A DNA stretch of 42,704 nucleotides from an uncultured Wenzhouxiangella sp. (GCA_937876395.1 CALEIM010000170.1:1-42704); one strand, 5' to 3'; counted from the first letter of the stretch, positions 1-8,600 are shown. The notes: generated by a model from the sequence alone, not told the origin. Numbers and translations are program-made.

Positions 1-183
1 TGGAAGTCGGGTGATCGCTACGACAACGAGGTCTATGTGTTGCCCAAGCACCTCGATGAAAAGGTCGCCCACCTGCACCTGGAACGCGTGGGTGCGCGGC
101 TGACCGAGCTTTCGCCGGAGCAGGCCGACTACATCGGCGTGCCGGTCGAAGGGCCGTACAAGCCGGACCATTACCGCTACTAG
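1..183 (+). CDS. ahcY: Adenosylhomocysteinase, C-terminal end (partial)
   Basis: Only the last 60 residues and the TAG stop are inside the window; the gene runs off the left edge. The tail reads ...YDNEVYVLPKHLDEKVAHLHL... and ends in KPDHYRY, the very conserved C-terminus of S-adenosylhomocysteine hydrolase. That tail carries the Lys and Tyr residues that contact NAD from the neighbouring subunit in the known tetramer. The enzyme splits S-adenosylhomocysteine into adenosine and homocysteine in the cytoplasm. metF begins six bases after the stop, so the two are almost certainly co-transcribed as part of the activated methyl cycle. The family assignment is secure; nothing can be said about the missing N-terminal part or its upstream control. 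Confidence 0.93.
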   Translation, partial: WKSGDRYDNEVYVLPKHLDEKVAHLHLERVGARLTELSPEQADYIGVPVEGPYKPDHYRY

Positions 184-189
184 TCCGAC

Positions 190-1032
190 ATGAGCAGGCC
201 GCAGGTAAGCTTCGAGTTCTTTCCGCCGGGCAGTGCCAGGCAGCAGGCTGGCTTTGAGCGCGCCCGCGATCGCCTGGCCGCGCTCAAACCCGAGTACATG
301 TCGGTAACCTTTGGTGCCGGCGGCTCGACCCGGGACCGGACCCGCGAGACGGTGCTGAACATTCTCAAGTCCACCGACATCGAGGCGGCACCGCATATTT
401 CCTGCATGGCCAGCAGCCAGTCCGATATCGTCGAGCTGCTCGACGACTATCGGGATCAGGGCATTCGACGCCTGGTGGTACTGCGCGGTGACCGGCCTTC
501 GGGCGGCGGCAGTCGAGTGTTCGACTATGCCGCCGATCTGGTTGGTTTCATTCGTCAGCGCCACGGCGAGCAGTTTCACCTGTCGGTTGCCTGCTATCCC
601 GAACACCATCCTGAATCGCCGAACCCGACGCGTGATCTCGAAGACTTCCGGGCCAAGGTAAACGTCGGTGCCGACGGCGCGATTACCCAGTACTTCTTTT
701 CGGCCGAGAGCTATTTCCGCTTCGTTGACGAGGCGCGCTCGGTCGGCGTGGAAGTGCCCATCGTTCCGGGGATCATGCCAATCACCAACTATTCGGGTCT
801 GGCCCGCTTTTCACGCCAGTGCGGTGCCGAGATCCCGCTGTGGATCAGCAAGCGTCTGGAAGCCTGGGAGCTGGCCGATGACCGGGAGTCGCTGCTGCGT
901 TTTGGTGAAGAGGTTGTCAGCGAACTGTGCCGGCGCCTGCTCGAAGGCGGCGCGCCGGGCCTGCATTTCTACACCCTCAATCGTGCTACACCGGCCCTGG
1001 CCGTGTGCACCAATCTGGGTCTTGGGCGTTAG
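190..1032 (+). CDS. metF: Methylenetetrahydrofolate reductase
   Basis: A 280-residue protein of the usual length for bacterial MetF, a FAD-dependent TIM barrel that reduces 5,10-methylene-THF to 5-methyl-THF for methionine synthesis. Visible family marks are SFEFFPP at the N-terminus (the Glu is the conserved catalytic acid), SVTFGAGGSTRDRT near residue 40, CYPEHHPES near 140, and the QYFF segment near 180. The ATG at 190 is chosen because it gives the standard N-terminus; no good ribosome binding site precedes it, which fits reading by coupling from ahcY only six bases upstream. The 3' end overlaps the convergent regulator gene by four bases. The ahcY-metF pairing links homocysteine production with its remethylation. 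Confidence 0.95.
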   Translation: MSRPQVSFEFFPPGSARQQAGFERARDRLAALKPEYMSVTFGAGGSTRDRTRETVLNILKSTDIEAAPHISCMASSQSDIVELLDDYRDQGIRRLVVLRGDRPSGGGSRVFDYAADLVGFIRQRHGEQFHLSVACYPEHHPESPNPTRDLEDFRAKVNVGADGAITQYFFSAESYFRFVDEARSVGVEVPIVPGIMPITNYSGLARFSRQCGAEIPLWISKRLEAWELADDRESLLRFGEEVVSELCRRLLEGGAPGLHFYTLNRATPALAVCTNLGLGR

Positions 1033-3356
1033 TGAAACCCGCTTAGTCGCCCTTGCAGGGCGAGCACGGCAGCGGCATCGCCATCGCTACCACAGCAGCT
1101 GCTCAGGGCATCGAAGGTTTCCTGCGCCTGGTCGAACTCGCCGCGGGCCAACCGCCAGTGCGTCCGTGCGGCCAGCAGGTCGGGCAGATTCGCATTCCAT
1201 CCCGCGGCCAGCGTGAGCCAGCGTTCGGCGGCGTTTGGCTGGCCGGAGTTGCTGTACGCATTGGCAATTTCGAGCATCAGCAAGACGCGCTGGCGCGGCT
1301 CGTCGAGCTGTTCAAGCTGATCAAGCGCCAACTGCCAGTTTGACAGGGCCTGTCCGGACTGGTCCTGCTGCCACCAGCGCCGCGCCTGGATGCTCAGGCC
1401 GACGGCCTTGATCAGGGCATCGGGTGATTCCAGCAGTTCGGCCAGTATTCGGTCGGCCTCGTCGAACCGGGCGTGTCGATTCAGGCACTGTGCCTTGAGC
1501 AGCTCGCGCAGTTGGAGATCACGCGGCTTGCTGATGCCCTCATCCAGGCCCTCGGCAGTTGCCAGGTGTTCGAGCGCGGCTTCAGGGCGACCAGCGATCA
1601 GCTCCAGATGGGCCAGCTCGACCAGCGCCAGAACCTCACCGGCTGGCTGAGCCAGCTCGCGGTTCAGTTCGCGGGCCTGTTCGGCCTGCTGAAACGCCGA
1701 GTTGAACCGCCACAGCACGCGATCAAGGCGTGATCGAGCCAGGTGCATCTCGGCCAGGACGCTCGAATCACCTTGCGCGTGGGCCAAGGTTTCAGACTCA
1801 TCGAGCCACGCGGCCGCCTGATCAAGATGGCCCAGTTCGGTGGCAATTCCGGCCGCGTAACTCAGGCTGCGGGCCAGCATCGAACCGACCCCCAGGCGTC
1901 GCTGAATGGCGATGGCCTGCTGCTGCAGGCGTGCGGCCTCGTGGAGCCGACTGCGCAGCCGGGCAATAACGGCCAGATTGGTCAGGACGGCGGATTCGCC
2001 GATCTGATTGCGGGCTTCTCGAAAGCGGCTTTGGGCGCGCAGAAGCAGCTCGGTGGCCTGATCCAGATTGCCGCGGTTGTCGGCCAGGATGCCGAGGTTG
2101 CCGAGCGCGCTGGCAGCTCCGTGCGCATCGTCGAGCTGCTCGTAGACGGCAAGCGCCTGCCCGAGCCAGCTTTCGGCCTGATCGAGATCGCCAGCCTGCC
2201 AGGCGAGCACGCCGAGCATGTTGTTGGCATGGGCTTGAATGCGCGCGGGTGAATGTGCGGAAAGCTCATCGAGCACCGCCAGATAACCCTGGCGGGCGGC
2301 GTCCGGCTCACCCATCTGCCAGCGTGCATTGGCCAGTTCATAGCGCGCGTCGGCCAGGTCGGGCTCCATGCTGAGGATGGATTCGAACAGCAGCGCGGCG
2401 GTTGCGTTCTCGCCGGCCAGCAGGGCGTCGAGACCGCGCACCAGCGCCTGGTTGACAAAGTCGTCGTCGGACAACAGGCGCGGGCCTTCGCTTTCCGTCC
2501 AGATGCCGCGAACCTGATCGGCAAGTGAGCGCGAAAAGCCCTGCACCAGGGTGGCCAGATCGCCGCGCTCCGATTCGAGTCGGACCGTCAGGCCGTCGCG
2601 ACCGGTCAGCTCGGCGAGCACCTGCTGGCCGCTATCGTGTTCATGCAGTTGGGCACGCATCACGAAATTGGCACCCAAGGCTTCTTCAAGCGCGTCGAGC
2701 AGCCGGCCCGGATCGTCGTCGGCCGCCAGACCCAGACTGTCGAGCAGCGCTCCAATGCGTCGCGCCGACAGCAGCTCGACGCGGCTGTGGTGGGCGATTT
2801 CGCGGGCCAGCAGACTTTCCAGTCCGGCGGTCAACTGTAGGCCGGCCTCGCCAACGTCGACCGGGGGGAGCGAGGCGATGATGATGCGCTCGGGAGCCGT
2901 CTCGGGCGGACTCGACAGCAGCAGCCAGGCAAGCACGGCGAGCAGCAGCCCGCCGGCCAGCAGCCAGGGCACAGGCTTCGCTTTGGCAGGACCGGCCTGC
3001 GGCGCGCTCAGCCCGGGATTCGGTGGCGTCGGCTTGGCAAGGCGGGCAGCAAAACGGTAGCCCACTCGGTGAACGGTGCGAATGACGCGCTGTTCTCCGG
3101 CGCTGTCGCCGCAGGCTTGGCGCGCCTTGCGCACGCTCTGGGCAATGACGGTGTCGCTGATGATCCGATTGGGCCACAGCGCTTGGGCAATTTCGTCTTT
3201 GGAAAAGGCGTGCTCGGGGCGTTCGGCGAGCAGCACCAGCAGCTCGAAAGCTTTCGGTTCTATGTCAATGCGCTGACCCGCGCGCCGCAGCTCAAACGCA
3301 TTGCGGTCAAGCTCGAACTCGGCAAAGCGCAGTATCTCAACCACTCTCAGCTTCAT
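1029..3356 (-). CDS. CadC/ToxR-like membrane transcription regulator with TPR array
   Basis: A 775-residue protein in three parts. Residues about 5-105 are an OmpR/PhoB-type winged helix (FAEFELDRNAFELRR, then LWPNRIISDTVIAQSVRKAR and VHRVGYRF). One hydrophobic segment follows near residues 128-147 (WLLAGGLLLAVLAWLLL). The remainder is a large, presumably periplasmic part: a TolB-like stretch (residues 155-260) and then many tetratricopeptide repeats to the C-terminus. This is the CadC-like layout in which a DNA-binding domain is tethered to the inner membrane. The ATG lies inside the end of the upstream isoaspartyl peptidase gene (20-base overlap), so the two are co-expressed. The ligand and targets are not visible in the sequence. 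Domain call is strong; the exact role is unknown. Confidence 0.85.
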   Translation of the reverse strand: MKLRVVEILRFAEFELDRNAFELRRAGQRIDIEPKAFELLVLLAERPEHAFSKDEIAQALWPNRIISDTVIAQSVRKARQACGDSAGEQRVIRTVHRVGYRFAARLAKPTPPNPGLSAPQAGPAKAKPVPWLLAGGLLLAVLAWLLLSSPPETAPERIIIASLPPVDVGEAGLQLTAGLESLLAREIAHHSRVELLSARRIGALLDSLGLAADDDPGRLLDALEEALGANFVMRAQLHEHDSGQQVLAELTGRDGLTVRLESERGDLATLVQGFSRSLADQVRGIWTESEGPRLLSDDDFVNQALVRGLDALLAGENATAALLFESILSMEPDLADARYELANARWQMGEPDAARQGYLAVLDELSAHSPARIQAHANNMLGVLAWQAGDLDQAESWLGQALAVYEQLDDAHGAASALGNLGILADNRGNLDQATELLLRAQSRFREARNQIGESAVLTNLAVIARLRSRLHEAARLQQQAIAIQRRLGVGSMLARSLSYAAGIATELGHLDQAAAWLDESETLAHAQGDSSVLAEMHLARSRLDRVLWRFNSAFQQAEQARELNRELAQPAGEVLALVELAHLELIAGRPEAALEHLATAEGLDEGISKPRDLQLRELLKAQCLNRHARFDEADRILAELLESPDALIKAVGLSIQARRWWQQDQSGQALSNWQLALDQLEQLDEPRQRVLLMLEIANAYSNSGQPNAAERWLTLAAGWNANLPDLLAARTHWRLARGEFDQAQETFDALSSCCGSDGDAAAVLALQGRLSGFH

Positions 3357-4371
3357 CAGCCGGCCGGGGCTTGGCTGCCTCGATGGCCACCTCTAGCCGG
3401 CCGTCGGCATGGATGGCGGCGCGATACATGCCGGTGGTATTGAACGGCATGCTGATTTTGCCGTGCGGATCGATCGCGATTACACCGCCATCGCCGCCGG
3501 CATCTTTGAGCAGTTCGTTGACAACCTGCTCGGCGGCGTCTTCAAGCGAGCCGCCGCCAAGCCGTGCCAGGCTGCAGATGCTGTAGGCGGCTACGTGGCG
3601 GATGAAGTGCTCGCCGTGGCCGGTTGCCGAGATGGCGCAGCTCCGGTTGTCGGCATAGGTGCCGGCGCCTATGATCGGCGAATCACCGACCCGGCCCCAG
3701 CGCTTGTTGCTCATGCCGCCGGTCGAGGTGGCCGCCGCCAGGTTGCCGGCCGAATCCAGGGCCACTGCCCCGACCGTGGAATACCAGCGCTGTGCGTCGG
3801 AAACGGCGGCCTGGCCATTGGCTTGGTTGTCGGCCTGGATGGCTTCGAGCTGCTGGCGGCGAAACTCGGTGATAAACCAGCTCTCGTCCTTGATCTCCAG
3901 GCCCCGGAAGCGGGCGAACTCCAGAGCACCGTCGCCGACCAGCATGACGTGAGGTGAATGCAGCATGACCTCGCGGGCCGCCAGGATCGGGTGACGAACG
4001 CCCTTGAGTGACGCTACCGCGCCGGCGTCGAGCGTCGCGCCGTCCATGATCGAGGCGTCCATCTCGACCGTGCCGGCATGGGTCAGCACGGCTCCGCGTC
4101 CGGCATTGAACTGCGGGTCGTCCTCAAGCATTTTCACTGCCGTAATGATCGCGTCCAGGGCGGCACCGCCCGTAGCGAGATGGTCATGCCCGGCGCGCAC
4201 GGCGCGCTCCAGCGCTTCACGGATGGCGCGTTCCTGGCCAGGCGCCATCCGCTCGACCGCGATGGTGCCGGCCCCACCGTGAATGGCAATGGCAATAGGC
4301 GCTTCACCGGCTGTGCTGAACCCAAACCACCCGGACAGCAGCACCACCAGGCCGATTTTCATGATTTTCAT
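3337..4371 (-). CDS. Isoaspartyl peptidase/L-asparaginase (Ntn-hydrolase, exported)
   Basis: A 344-residue type 2 asparaginase-fold protein that should remove isoaspartyl residues from peptides or hydrolyse asparagine. The N-terminus is a signal peptide (hydrophobic core LVVLLSGWFGF, then STAGEA), so it probably acts in the periplasm. Family marks are IAIHGGAGTI near residue 30, NAGRGAVLT near 90, MDASIMDG near 104, and STVGAVALD with Thr199 as the expected autocatalytic N-terminal nucleophile. GGMSNKRWGRVGDSPIIGAG follows it. The residue before the Thr is Ser rather than the usual Gly. A second ATG three codons later is possible, but the first has a GGGAGG about ten bases upstream. It is the first gene of a two-gene unit with the TPR regulator. 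Confidence 0.9.
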   Translation of the reverse strand: MKIMKIGLVVLLSGWFGFSTAGEAPIAIAIHGGAGTIAVERMAPGQERAIREALERAVRAGHDHLATGGAALDAIITAVKMLEDDPQFNAGRGAVLTHAGTVEMDASIMDGATLDAGAVASLKGVRHPILAAREVMLHSPHVMLVGDGALEFARFRGLEIKDESWFITEFRRQQLEAIQADNQANGQAAVSDAQRWYSTVGAVALDSAGNLAAATSTGGMSNKRWGRVGDSPIIGAGTYADNRSCAISATGHGEHFIRHVAAYSICSLARLGGGSLEDAAEQVVNELLKDAGGDGGVIAIDPHGKISMPFNTTGMYRAAIHADGRLEVAIEAAKPRPADEAESG

Positions 4372-4400
4372 CGCAGGCGATCCTCCCGCTGTTAAGTTTA

Positions 4401-4427
4401 TTCAAAGACAAGTAACCCGACTATACT
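4401..4427 (+). promoter_or_regulatory. Candidate sigma-70 promoter for the MAPEG gene
   Basis: The divergent gap between the isoaspartyl peptidase and MAPEG genes contains a good -10 box (TATACT, 4422-4427). A poor -35 (TTCAAA, 4401-4406) lies 15 bases upstream, which is short. The MAPEG gene starts 34 bases after the -10 with a clear AAGGAG, so position and direction fit. This is motif matching by eye only. Confidence 0.4.
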
Positions 4428-4460
4428 GCCGACTGGTGATCGTGGGAAAGGAGCACGTCA

Positions 4461-4868
4461 ATGGGATTGTCTGCAAGCCTGATTTATGCCGCACTGCTGG
4501 GGCTGCTGTTCATTGCCCTGTCCTTGCGCGTCGTCCTGCTCAGGCACCGCCTGCAGGTAGGTATCGGCAGCGGCGGCCACGAAGAATTGACCCGAGCAAT
4601 GCGCGCTCACGGCAACTTTGCCGAGTACGTGCCGCTGGCTCTGGTCCTGCTGATCCTGGTCGAGGCCGGCACCGCCGCCAGTACGCTGATCGTTCATGTG
4701 CTTGGCGCAAGCCTGGTGGTCGCTCGCCTGCTGCACGGGTATTTCGGTCTCAATCGACATGCCGGCACGTCGGCCGGGCGGCTCTGGGGCACCGCGCTGA
4801 CCTGGCTGATGATGCTGATCAGTGCGCTGATATTACTGGCCACGGCGATCGGGCGCTGCCTGCTGTAA
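4461..4868 (+). CDS. MAPEG family membrane protein
   Basis: A 135-residue integral membrane protein with four hydrophobic segments (about residues 5-28, 52-72, 75-93 and 110-132). Between helices 1 and 2 it carries the MAPEG signature RAMRAHGNFAEYVPLAL, including the conserved Arg, His, Asn and Glu-Tyr-Pro residues. The family covers membrane enzymes of eicosanoid and glutathione metabolism and many bacterial members of unknown substrate; bacterial ones are often glutathione-dependent. The ATG has an AAGGAG seven bases upstream. It stands alone between a divergent and a convergent neighbour, so context gives no hint of substrate. Family call is firm, function open. Confidence 0.88.
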   Translation: MGLSASLIYAALLGLLFIALSLRVVLLRHRLQVGIGSGGHEELTRAMRAHGNFAEYVPLALVLLILVEAGTAASTLIVHVLGASLVVARLLHGYFGLNRHAGTSAGRLWGTALTWLMMLISALILLATAIGRCLL

Positions 4869-4876
4869 TCAACGGT

Positions 4877-5401
4877 TTACGGTTGGGCCCAGTAAAGAGC
4901 GGTAAAAATCTTGGAATCGATGGCCAGACCCGCGGCGTTGCGCGCACCAAGCCAGGCATCGATGCGGTCGCGGGCGATGGCGTGGACGATGATGTCTTCC
5001 GTTTCATCACCGCCGCCGGCGGAAACCTGGCTCAGATTGCCGGCCTGCATGAAAATGACCATCTCGTCGGTCAAACCGGCAGAGCTGGGGCAGCGGATAA
5101 TTTCTTCGAGCCGACCGGCGCGCCAGCCGGTTTCCTCCTCAAGCTCGCGTCGTGCGGCTTCAAGCAGCGGCTCGTGTTCACGTCCCGGCTCATCGCCGAC
5201 CAGGCCGGCGGGCAGCTCGATCGTTCGTCGGCCGAGCGGAATTCGGTACTGCTCGACCAGTAGCAGTTCGTCGGCCGGGGTCCAGGCGATCAGCACAACG
5301 ACCGGGTGGTGGCGCGAGACCAGCTCCCAGCCGTCGCGCTCCAGCAGTTCAAGATATCGTCCCGCGTACAATAGGCGGCTGGTGTTTTTCATGTCGGCCA
5401 T
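4877..5401 (-). CDS. NUDIX hydrolase (ADP-sugar pyrophosphatase-like)
   Basis: About 174 residues in the ADP-ribose/ADP-sugar pyrophosphatase branch of the NUDIX family. The catalytic core RRELEEETGW is plain and is preceded by IELPAGLVGDEPG, the usual lead-in of ADP-ribose hydrolases. VEQYRIPLGRRTIELPAG and IRCPSSAGLTDE also match that branch. The Gly that opens the canonical box sits two residues further away than the strict pattern, suggesting a small insertion. The open frame reaches back to 5551, but that would run past the divergent gene's start, and the extra N-terminus has no family character. ATG 5401 (MADMKNTSRLLYAG) or 5392 (MKNTSRLL) is more likely. Neither has a strong ribosome binding site. 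Confidence 0.85.
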   Translation of the reverse strand: MADMKNTSRLLYAGRYLELLERDGWELVSRHHPVVVLIAWTPADELLLVEQYRIPLGRRTIELPAGLVGDEPGREHEPLLEAARRELEEETGWRAGRLEEIIRCPSSAGLTDEMVIFMQAGNLSQVSAGGGDETEDIIVHAIARDRIDAWLGARNAAGLAIDSKIFTALYWAQP

Positions 5402-5501
5402 GTCGTGCGGGTTTCCGTAGAGTCCTAAGGACGTGGGCTGAACAAATTGCTTGCGGTGCAGTCCCATTGCCCGCAATTGCCAACTTGAACAGGAATCGAT
5501 T

Positions 5502-6920
5502 ATGCGCGCTTTTGTTTTTCTCGTCAGCCTGGTCGCACTCATGCTTGCCAATCCGCTGCTGGCCCGCCAGGACGACGGCCCGGCCGCTGCACCGCCGCCA
5601 GCCGCCGCACAGGCGAACCTGAGCTCGGCCGAGCAAATGGGGCGCTGGTTTGCCCAGGCCGCCGACGCCTATCAGCGTTCGGATACCGAGGCTTGGGTCG
5701 AGGCGACCACGGAACTGCACAAGCTGCGCCCCTACAACCAGGACTTCATGCGTCATCTGGTCGAAGGTCACGCCAGTCTCGGGCAGCTCAGCCAGGCGTT
5801 CGAAATGATGCTGACCATGCAGCAGCAGGGGCTGTCGGTTGACTGGGACCGGATCGATGCCGTCGAGCCGCTGCGCGAGCACAACCTCTATGCCCATCTC
5901 AACGGCTTGATGAGCTCGGCAGGCGAGCCGTTTGGTGATCTTGAGCGCTGGGCAACGCTGGACAGCGATCATGCGATGCCCGAAGCACTGGCCTTCGACG
6001 CTGAAAGTGGTCGCATGTTGGTGGGCACCGTTCGCGACGGCTTGATTCTGAGCAGCCGCGACGGTGAGACCTGGTCAACCCTGGTGAGTGCTGCAAACGT
6101 ACCGGAACTGCTGGCCGTATTTGACCTTGAGGTAGACGCCGAGCGCGGACATCTGTGGGTGGCCACCGGCCTGACCGGCCAGTTCCAGGGCGAGGCCAGG
6201 GAAGACGGCGTACGCAGCGCTCTGCTGCGCTTTGATCTGGAAAGCGGCGAGCTGCAGGCCGACTACCCACTCAACCCGGCCAGCGGTGGCCAGGTGATCG
6301 GCTCGCTGGTTCTGGCCGCCGATGGCACGGTCTTTGCTGCCGACACTCAGGTTCCGGTCATCTATCGGCTCACTCCCGGAGCGCCCGGCCTGCGCCCCTT
6401 CTTCGGCCACCAGAATTTCACCAGCCTGCGTGGTTTGGCGCTCAATGATGATGATTCAATGCTGTACGTGGCCGACTATCAACTTGGCCTGTTCGTGATC
6501 GATGCCGACGGCGGCCAGCAGGCCTGGCAGCTTGCCGTGCCGGAAACGTTCAACGCCGGCGGTATTGACGGCGTGTACTGGTGGGACAATCAACTGGTGA
6601 TCATTCAAAACGGCATGACCCCGCAGCGCCTCGTGCGCCTCAAGCTGGGCGATGATGGTCTGGGCGTGACCGCGGTTGCACCGCTGGCCGCCGCCCATGA
6701 ATCCTTCGATACGCCAACCTATGGCGTGATGAACGGCTCCGATCTGTATTTTCTGGCCGGCAGCCACTGGCAGCATGTCGATGCCAGCGGCGCGCCCACA
6801 GGCGAGCTGCCCGATGTGGGGCTGATGAAGATCGACGTGGCCAGCGCGGCAGTCCGGGTGGAAAGCCACGAGCTGCTCGAACGGCTCAGACGCCAGGACC
6901 AGGCGGCCGGAGGGAATTAA
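5502..6920 (+). CDS. Secreted protein with helical-repeat N-terminus and beta-propeller-like body
   Basis: A 472-residue exported protein. MRAFVFLVSLVALMLANPLLA is a clear signal peptide, and the ATG at 5502 has AGGA seven bases upstream; a longer in-frame start would put the signal peptide inside the protein, so it is rejected. Residues about 30-130 are helical and TPR-like (ADAYQRSDTEAWVEATTELH, then a similar unit). From about residue 150 on there are repeated blade-like strands such as LAFDAESGRMLVGT, LEVDAERGHLWVAT, LVLAADGTVFAAD and LALNDDDSMLYVAD, typical of SMP-30/NHL/WD-type propellers. No catalytic residues were recognised. Its 3' end overlaps the convergent exonuclease gene by 35 bases. 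Confidence 0.7.
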   Translation: MRAFVFLVSLVALMLANPLLARQDDGPAAAPPPAAAQANLSSAEQMGRWFAQAADAYQRSDTEAWVEATTELHKLRPYNQDFMRHLVEGHASLGQLSQAFEMMLTMQQQGLSVDWDRIDAVEPLREHNLYAHLNGLMSSAGEPFGDLERWATLDSDHAMPEALAFDAESGRMLVGTVRDGLILSSRDGETWSTLVSAANVPELLAVFDLEVDAERGHLWVATGLTGQFQGEAREDGVRSALLRFDLESGELQADYPLNPASGGQVIGSLVLAADGTVFAADTQVPVIYRLTPGAPGLRPFFGHQNFTSLRGLALNDDDSMLYVADYQLGLFVIDADGGQQAWQLAVPETFNAGGIDGVYWWDNQLVIIQNGMTPQRLVRLKLGDDGLGVTAVAPLAAAHESFDTPTYGVMNGSDLYFLAGSHWQHVDASGAPTGELPDVGLMKIDVASAAVRVESHELLERLRRQDQAAGGN

Positions 6921-7881
6921 CCGGCTGGCTGGCTGTGGAGGCGCTGATCGGCGTATTCTGAGCTTCACTTGCGAGTCTGGCTCGGTGCAGACGTTCGCGT
7001 AAGGGGCGCCCAAAACCAAGCCGGTCGAGCAGGGCATCCAGCGCATCGCCATCGCCGGCGCTGCGTTCCAGCAGACCCGCCTTGGTCAGCTTGGGCACCT
7101 CACAGTGCAGGCCGGTCAGTTGCCGGGCCAGGCGGGCATCCGATTCGTGCTGGCGCAGGCGGATGCCGAGGGTTTTGGCGCCACGGATCTTCAGCCAGGC
7201 GATTTCATCCAGACGCGCGTAGATTTCATCCAGGTTGTTGAAGTGGGCGAGCAGGGCAGCGGCCGTTTTCGGGCCCACGCCCGGTACTCCGGGAATATTG
7301 TCCACGCTGTCGCCGGCCAGGGCGAGGAAATCGGCAATCTGGTCGGGCCGGACGCCAAAATGGGCCAGCACACCGTGTTCATCGAGCCGGGCGCGACGGC
7401 CATAGTCCCACCAGTGATCACCTGCGCCAATGAGCTGGGCCAGATCCTTGTCACCGCTGATCACGCACACCGTCTGTTGACGTGACCGGCATTGGCTGGC
7501 CAGCGTTGCGATCAAATCGTCGGCTTCGTAATAGCCGTCGGCAAATACGGCCAGTCCCATGGCCCGCCCAAGATCCTGACACCAGGCAAACTGCTGGACA
7601 AGTTCGGCCGGAGCCGGCTCGCGGTTGGCTTTGTAGGCCGGAAATATTTCGTTGCGGAACGACGTTTCCAGGGATTCGTCAAAAGCCACCGCCAGGTGGC
7701 GCGCCGCCGTGGACTCGATCAGTTCGCACAGGAAGCGCGCGAAGCCGTAGACGGCATTGGTCGGCTGGCCAAAGGGGTCGACAAAGCGGTCCGGCATGGC
7801 AAACCAGGCCCGGAAGATATAGACACTGGCATCAATCAGATGGACCGCGCTGCCGGCCTTTTGGGGCTGCTCAACTGACAT
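6886..7881 (-). CDS. Free-standing 5'-3' exonuclease/flap nuclease (PolA N-terminal type)
   Basis: A 331-residue protein matching the 5' nuclease domain of DNA polymerase I but with no polymerase attached. The acidic metal-site motifs are all there: HLIDASVYIFRAWF, AFDES, YEADDLIATLA, VISGDKDLAQL, and GDSVDNIPGVPGVGPKTAA with its helix-hairpin-helix. In the E. coli stand-alone relative Xni (ExoIX), from memory, the second and third acidic clusters are degenerate; here they are intact, so full exo/flap activity is plausible. The start is ATG 7881 (MSVEQPQ), sharing one base with the upstream stop (TGATG), so it is coupled to the HNH gene. An upstream in-frame extension lies inside the HNH gene and is not credible. 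Role in repair or RNA primer removal is inferred. Confidence 0.88.
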   Translation of the reverse strand: MSVEQPQKAGSAVHLIDASVYIFRAWFAMPDRFVDPFGQPTNAVYGFARFLCELIESTAARHLAVAFDESLETSFRNEIFPAYKANREPAPAELVQQFAWCQDLGRAMGLAVFADGYYEADDLIATLASQCRSRQQTVCVISGDKDLAQLIGAGDHWWDYGRRARLDEHGVLAHFGVRPDQIADFLALAGDSVDNIPGVPGVGPKTAAALLAHFNNLDEIYARLDEIAWLKIRGAKTLGIRLRQHESDARLARQLTGLHCEVPKLTKAGLLERSAGDGDALDALLDRLGFGRPLRERLHRARLASEAQNTPISASTASQPVNSLRPPGPGV

Positions 7882-8480
7882 CAGGACGCCACCGACAGGC
7901 GCTTGCGCAGAACGCTGTTGCGCGGAAAATGGGCGAGCAAAAACTCCATCTGGTCGGCGAGAATGCGGCGCCCCTGCAGATAGACGTACTCGGCATGGGT
8001 GGGCGTGAACGGGATGGCCAAAAGCTGCATGGCGGCCTGTTCGGGAGTTTGCGAACCCTTGTGATTGTTGCAGCGCTTGCAGGCCGTAACCACGTTGGCC
8101 CAGATATCCTCGCCTCCCGCTGACAGCGGCTGGACATGATCGCGCGACAGATCCCTGTCCATGAACTGCACGCCGCAGTACAGACACAGATTTTCATCGC
8201 GCCGGAACAGGGCCCGGTTCGACAGTGGCGGGGTATAGCGTTCATAGAAACGATGCGCGTCAGGATGGGAGCCGTGGGTGGCGATAATGGCGTTGACCGG
8301 GATTTCGCTGCGTTGGCCGCTGCTGGCATTGACGCCGCCGCGCAGCCGGTACAGTTCGCTGCCCAAGGCATAGCAGACCTGGCCAAGAGCAATCATGCGC
8401 ACGGCATCCTGGTAGCCGACCCACTCAAGTGGCATGCCGGTTACGTCCGTTCGCAGTACTTGCTGTCTCAGGCTGTGCAT
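7881..8480 (-). CDS. HNH endonuclease family protein
   Basis: About 199 residues with an HNH/McrA-like nuclease core in the middle: two CxxC pairs (LCLYCG and ACKRCNNHKG) that should hold a structural zinc, and SRDHVQPLSAGGEDIWANVV between them with the catalytic His after Asp. The N-terminal 90 residues (VLRTDVTGMPLEWVGYQDAV...) are typical of the widespread chromosomal HNH family of unknown role, not of homing endonucleases or colicins. Start is ATG 8480; GTG 8489 three codons upstream is an alternative, and neither has a strong ribosome binding site. The stop overlaps the exonuclease start by one base, so the two nucleases form one unit. The substrate is unknown. Confidence 0.85.
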   Translation of the reverse strand: MHSLRQQVLRTDVTGMPLEWVGYQDAVRMIALGQVCYALGSELYRLRGGVNASSGQRSEIPVNAIIATHGSHPDAHRFYERYTPPLSNRALFRRDENLCLYCGVQFMDRDLSRDHVQPLSAGGEDIWANVVTACKRCNNHKGSQTPEQAAMQLLAIPFTPTHAEYVYLQGRRILADQMEFLLAHFPRNSVLRKRLSVAS

Positions 8481-8600
8481 AACTTTCACTTAGTTTACCC
8501 TGCTGCCGGTCCGCCGTGTGACGGGTAGAATCGGACTGAACCGAGGCCGGCCTTAACCGGTCGAAGGCTTCCGTTGGCCCCAAGCTGGAACCATTGCAAC

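Noticed and set aside
1..189. Possible SAH riboswitch near ahcY-metF
   Set aside because: Such elements precede ahcY, whose 5' end is outside the window, and the six-base ahcY-metF gap cannot hold one.
8526..8531. TAGAAT as a firm degQ promoter
   Set aside because: No acceptable -35 box at 16-18 bases; left as a remark in the degQ entry.
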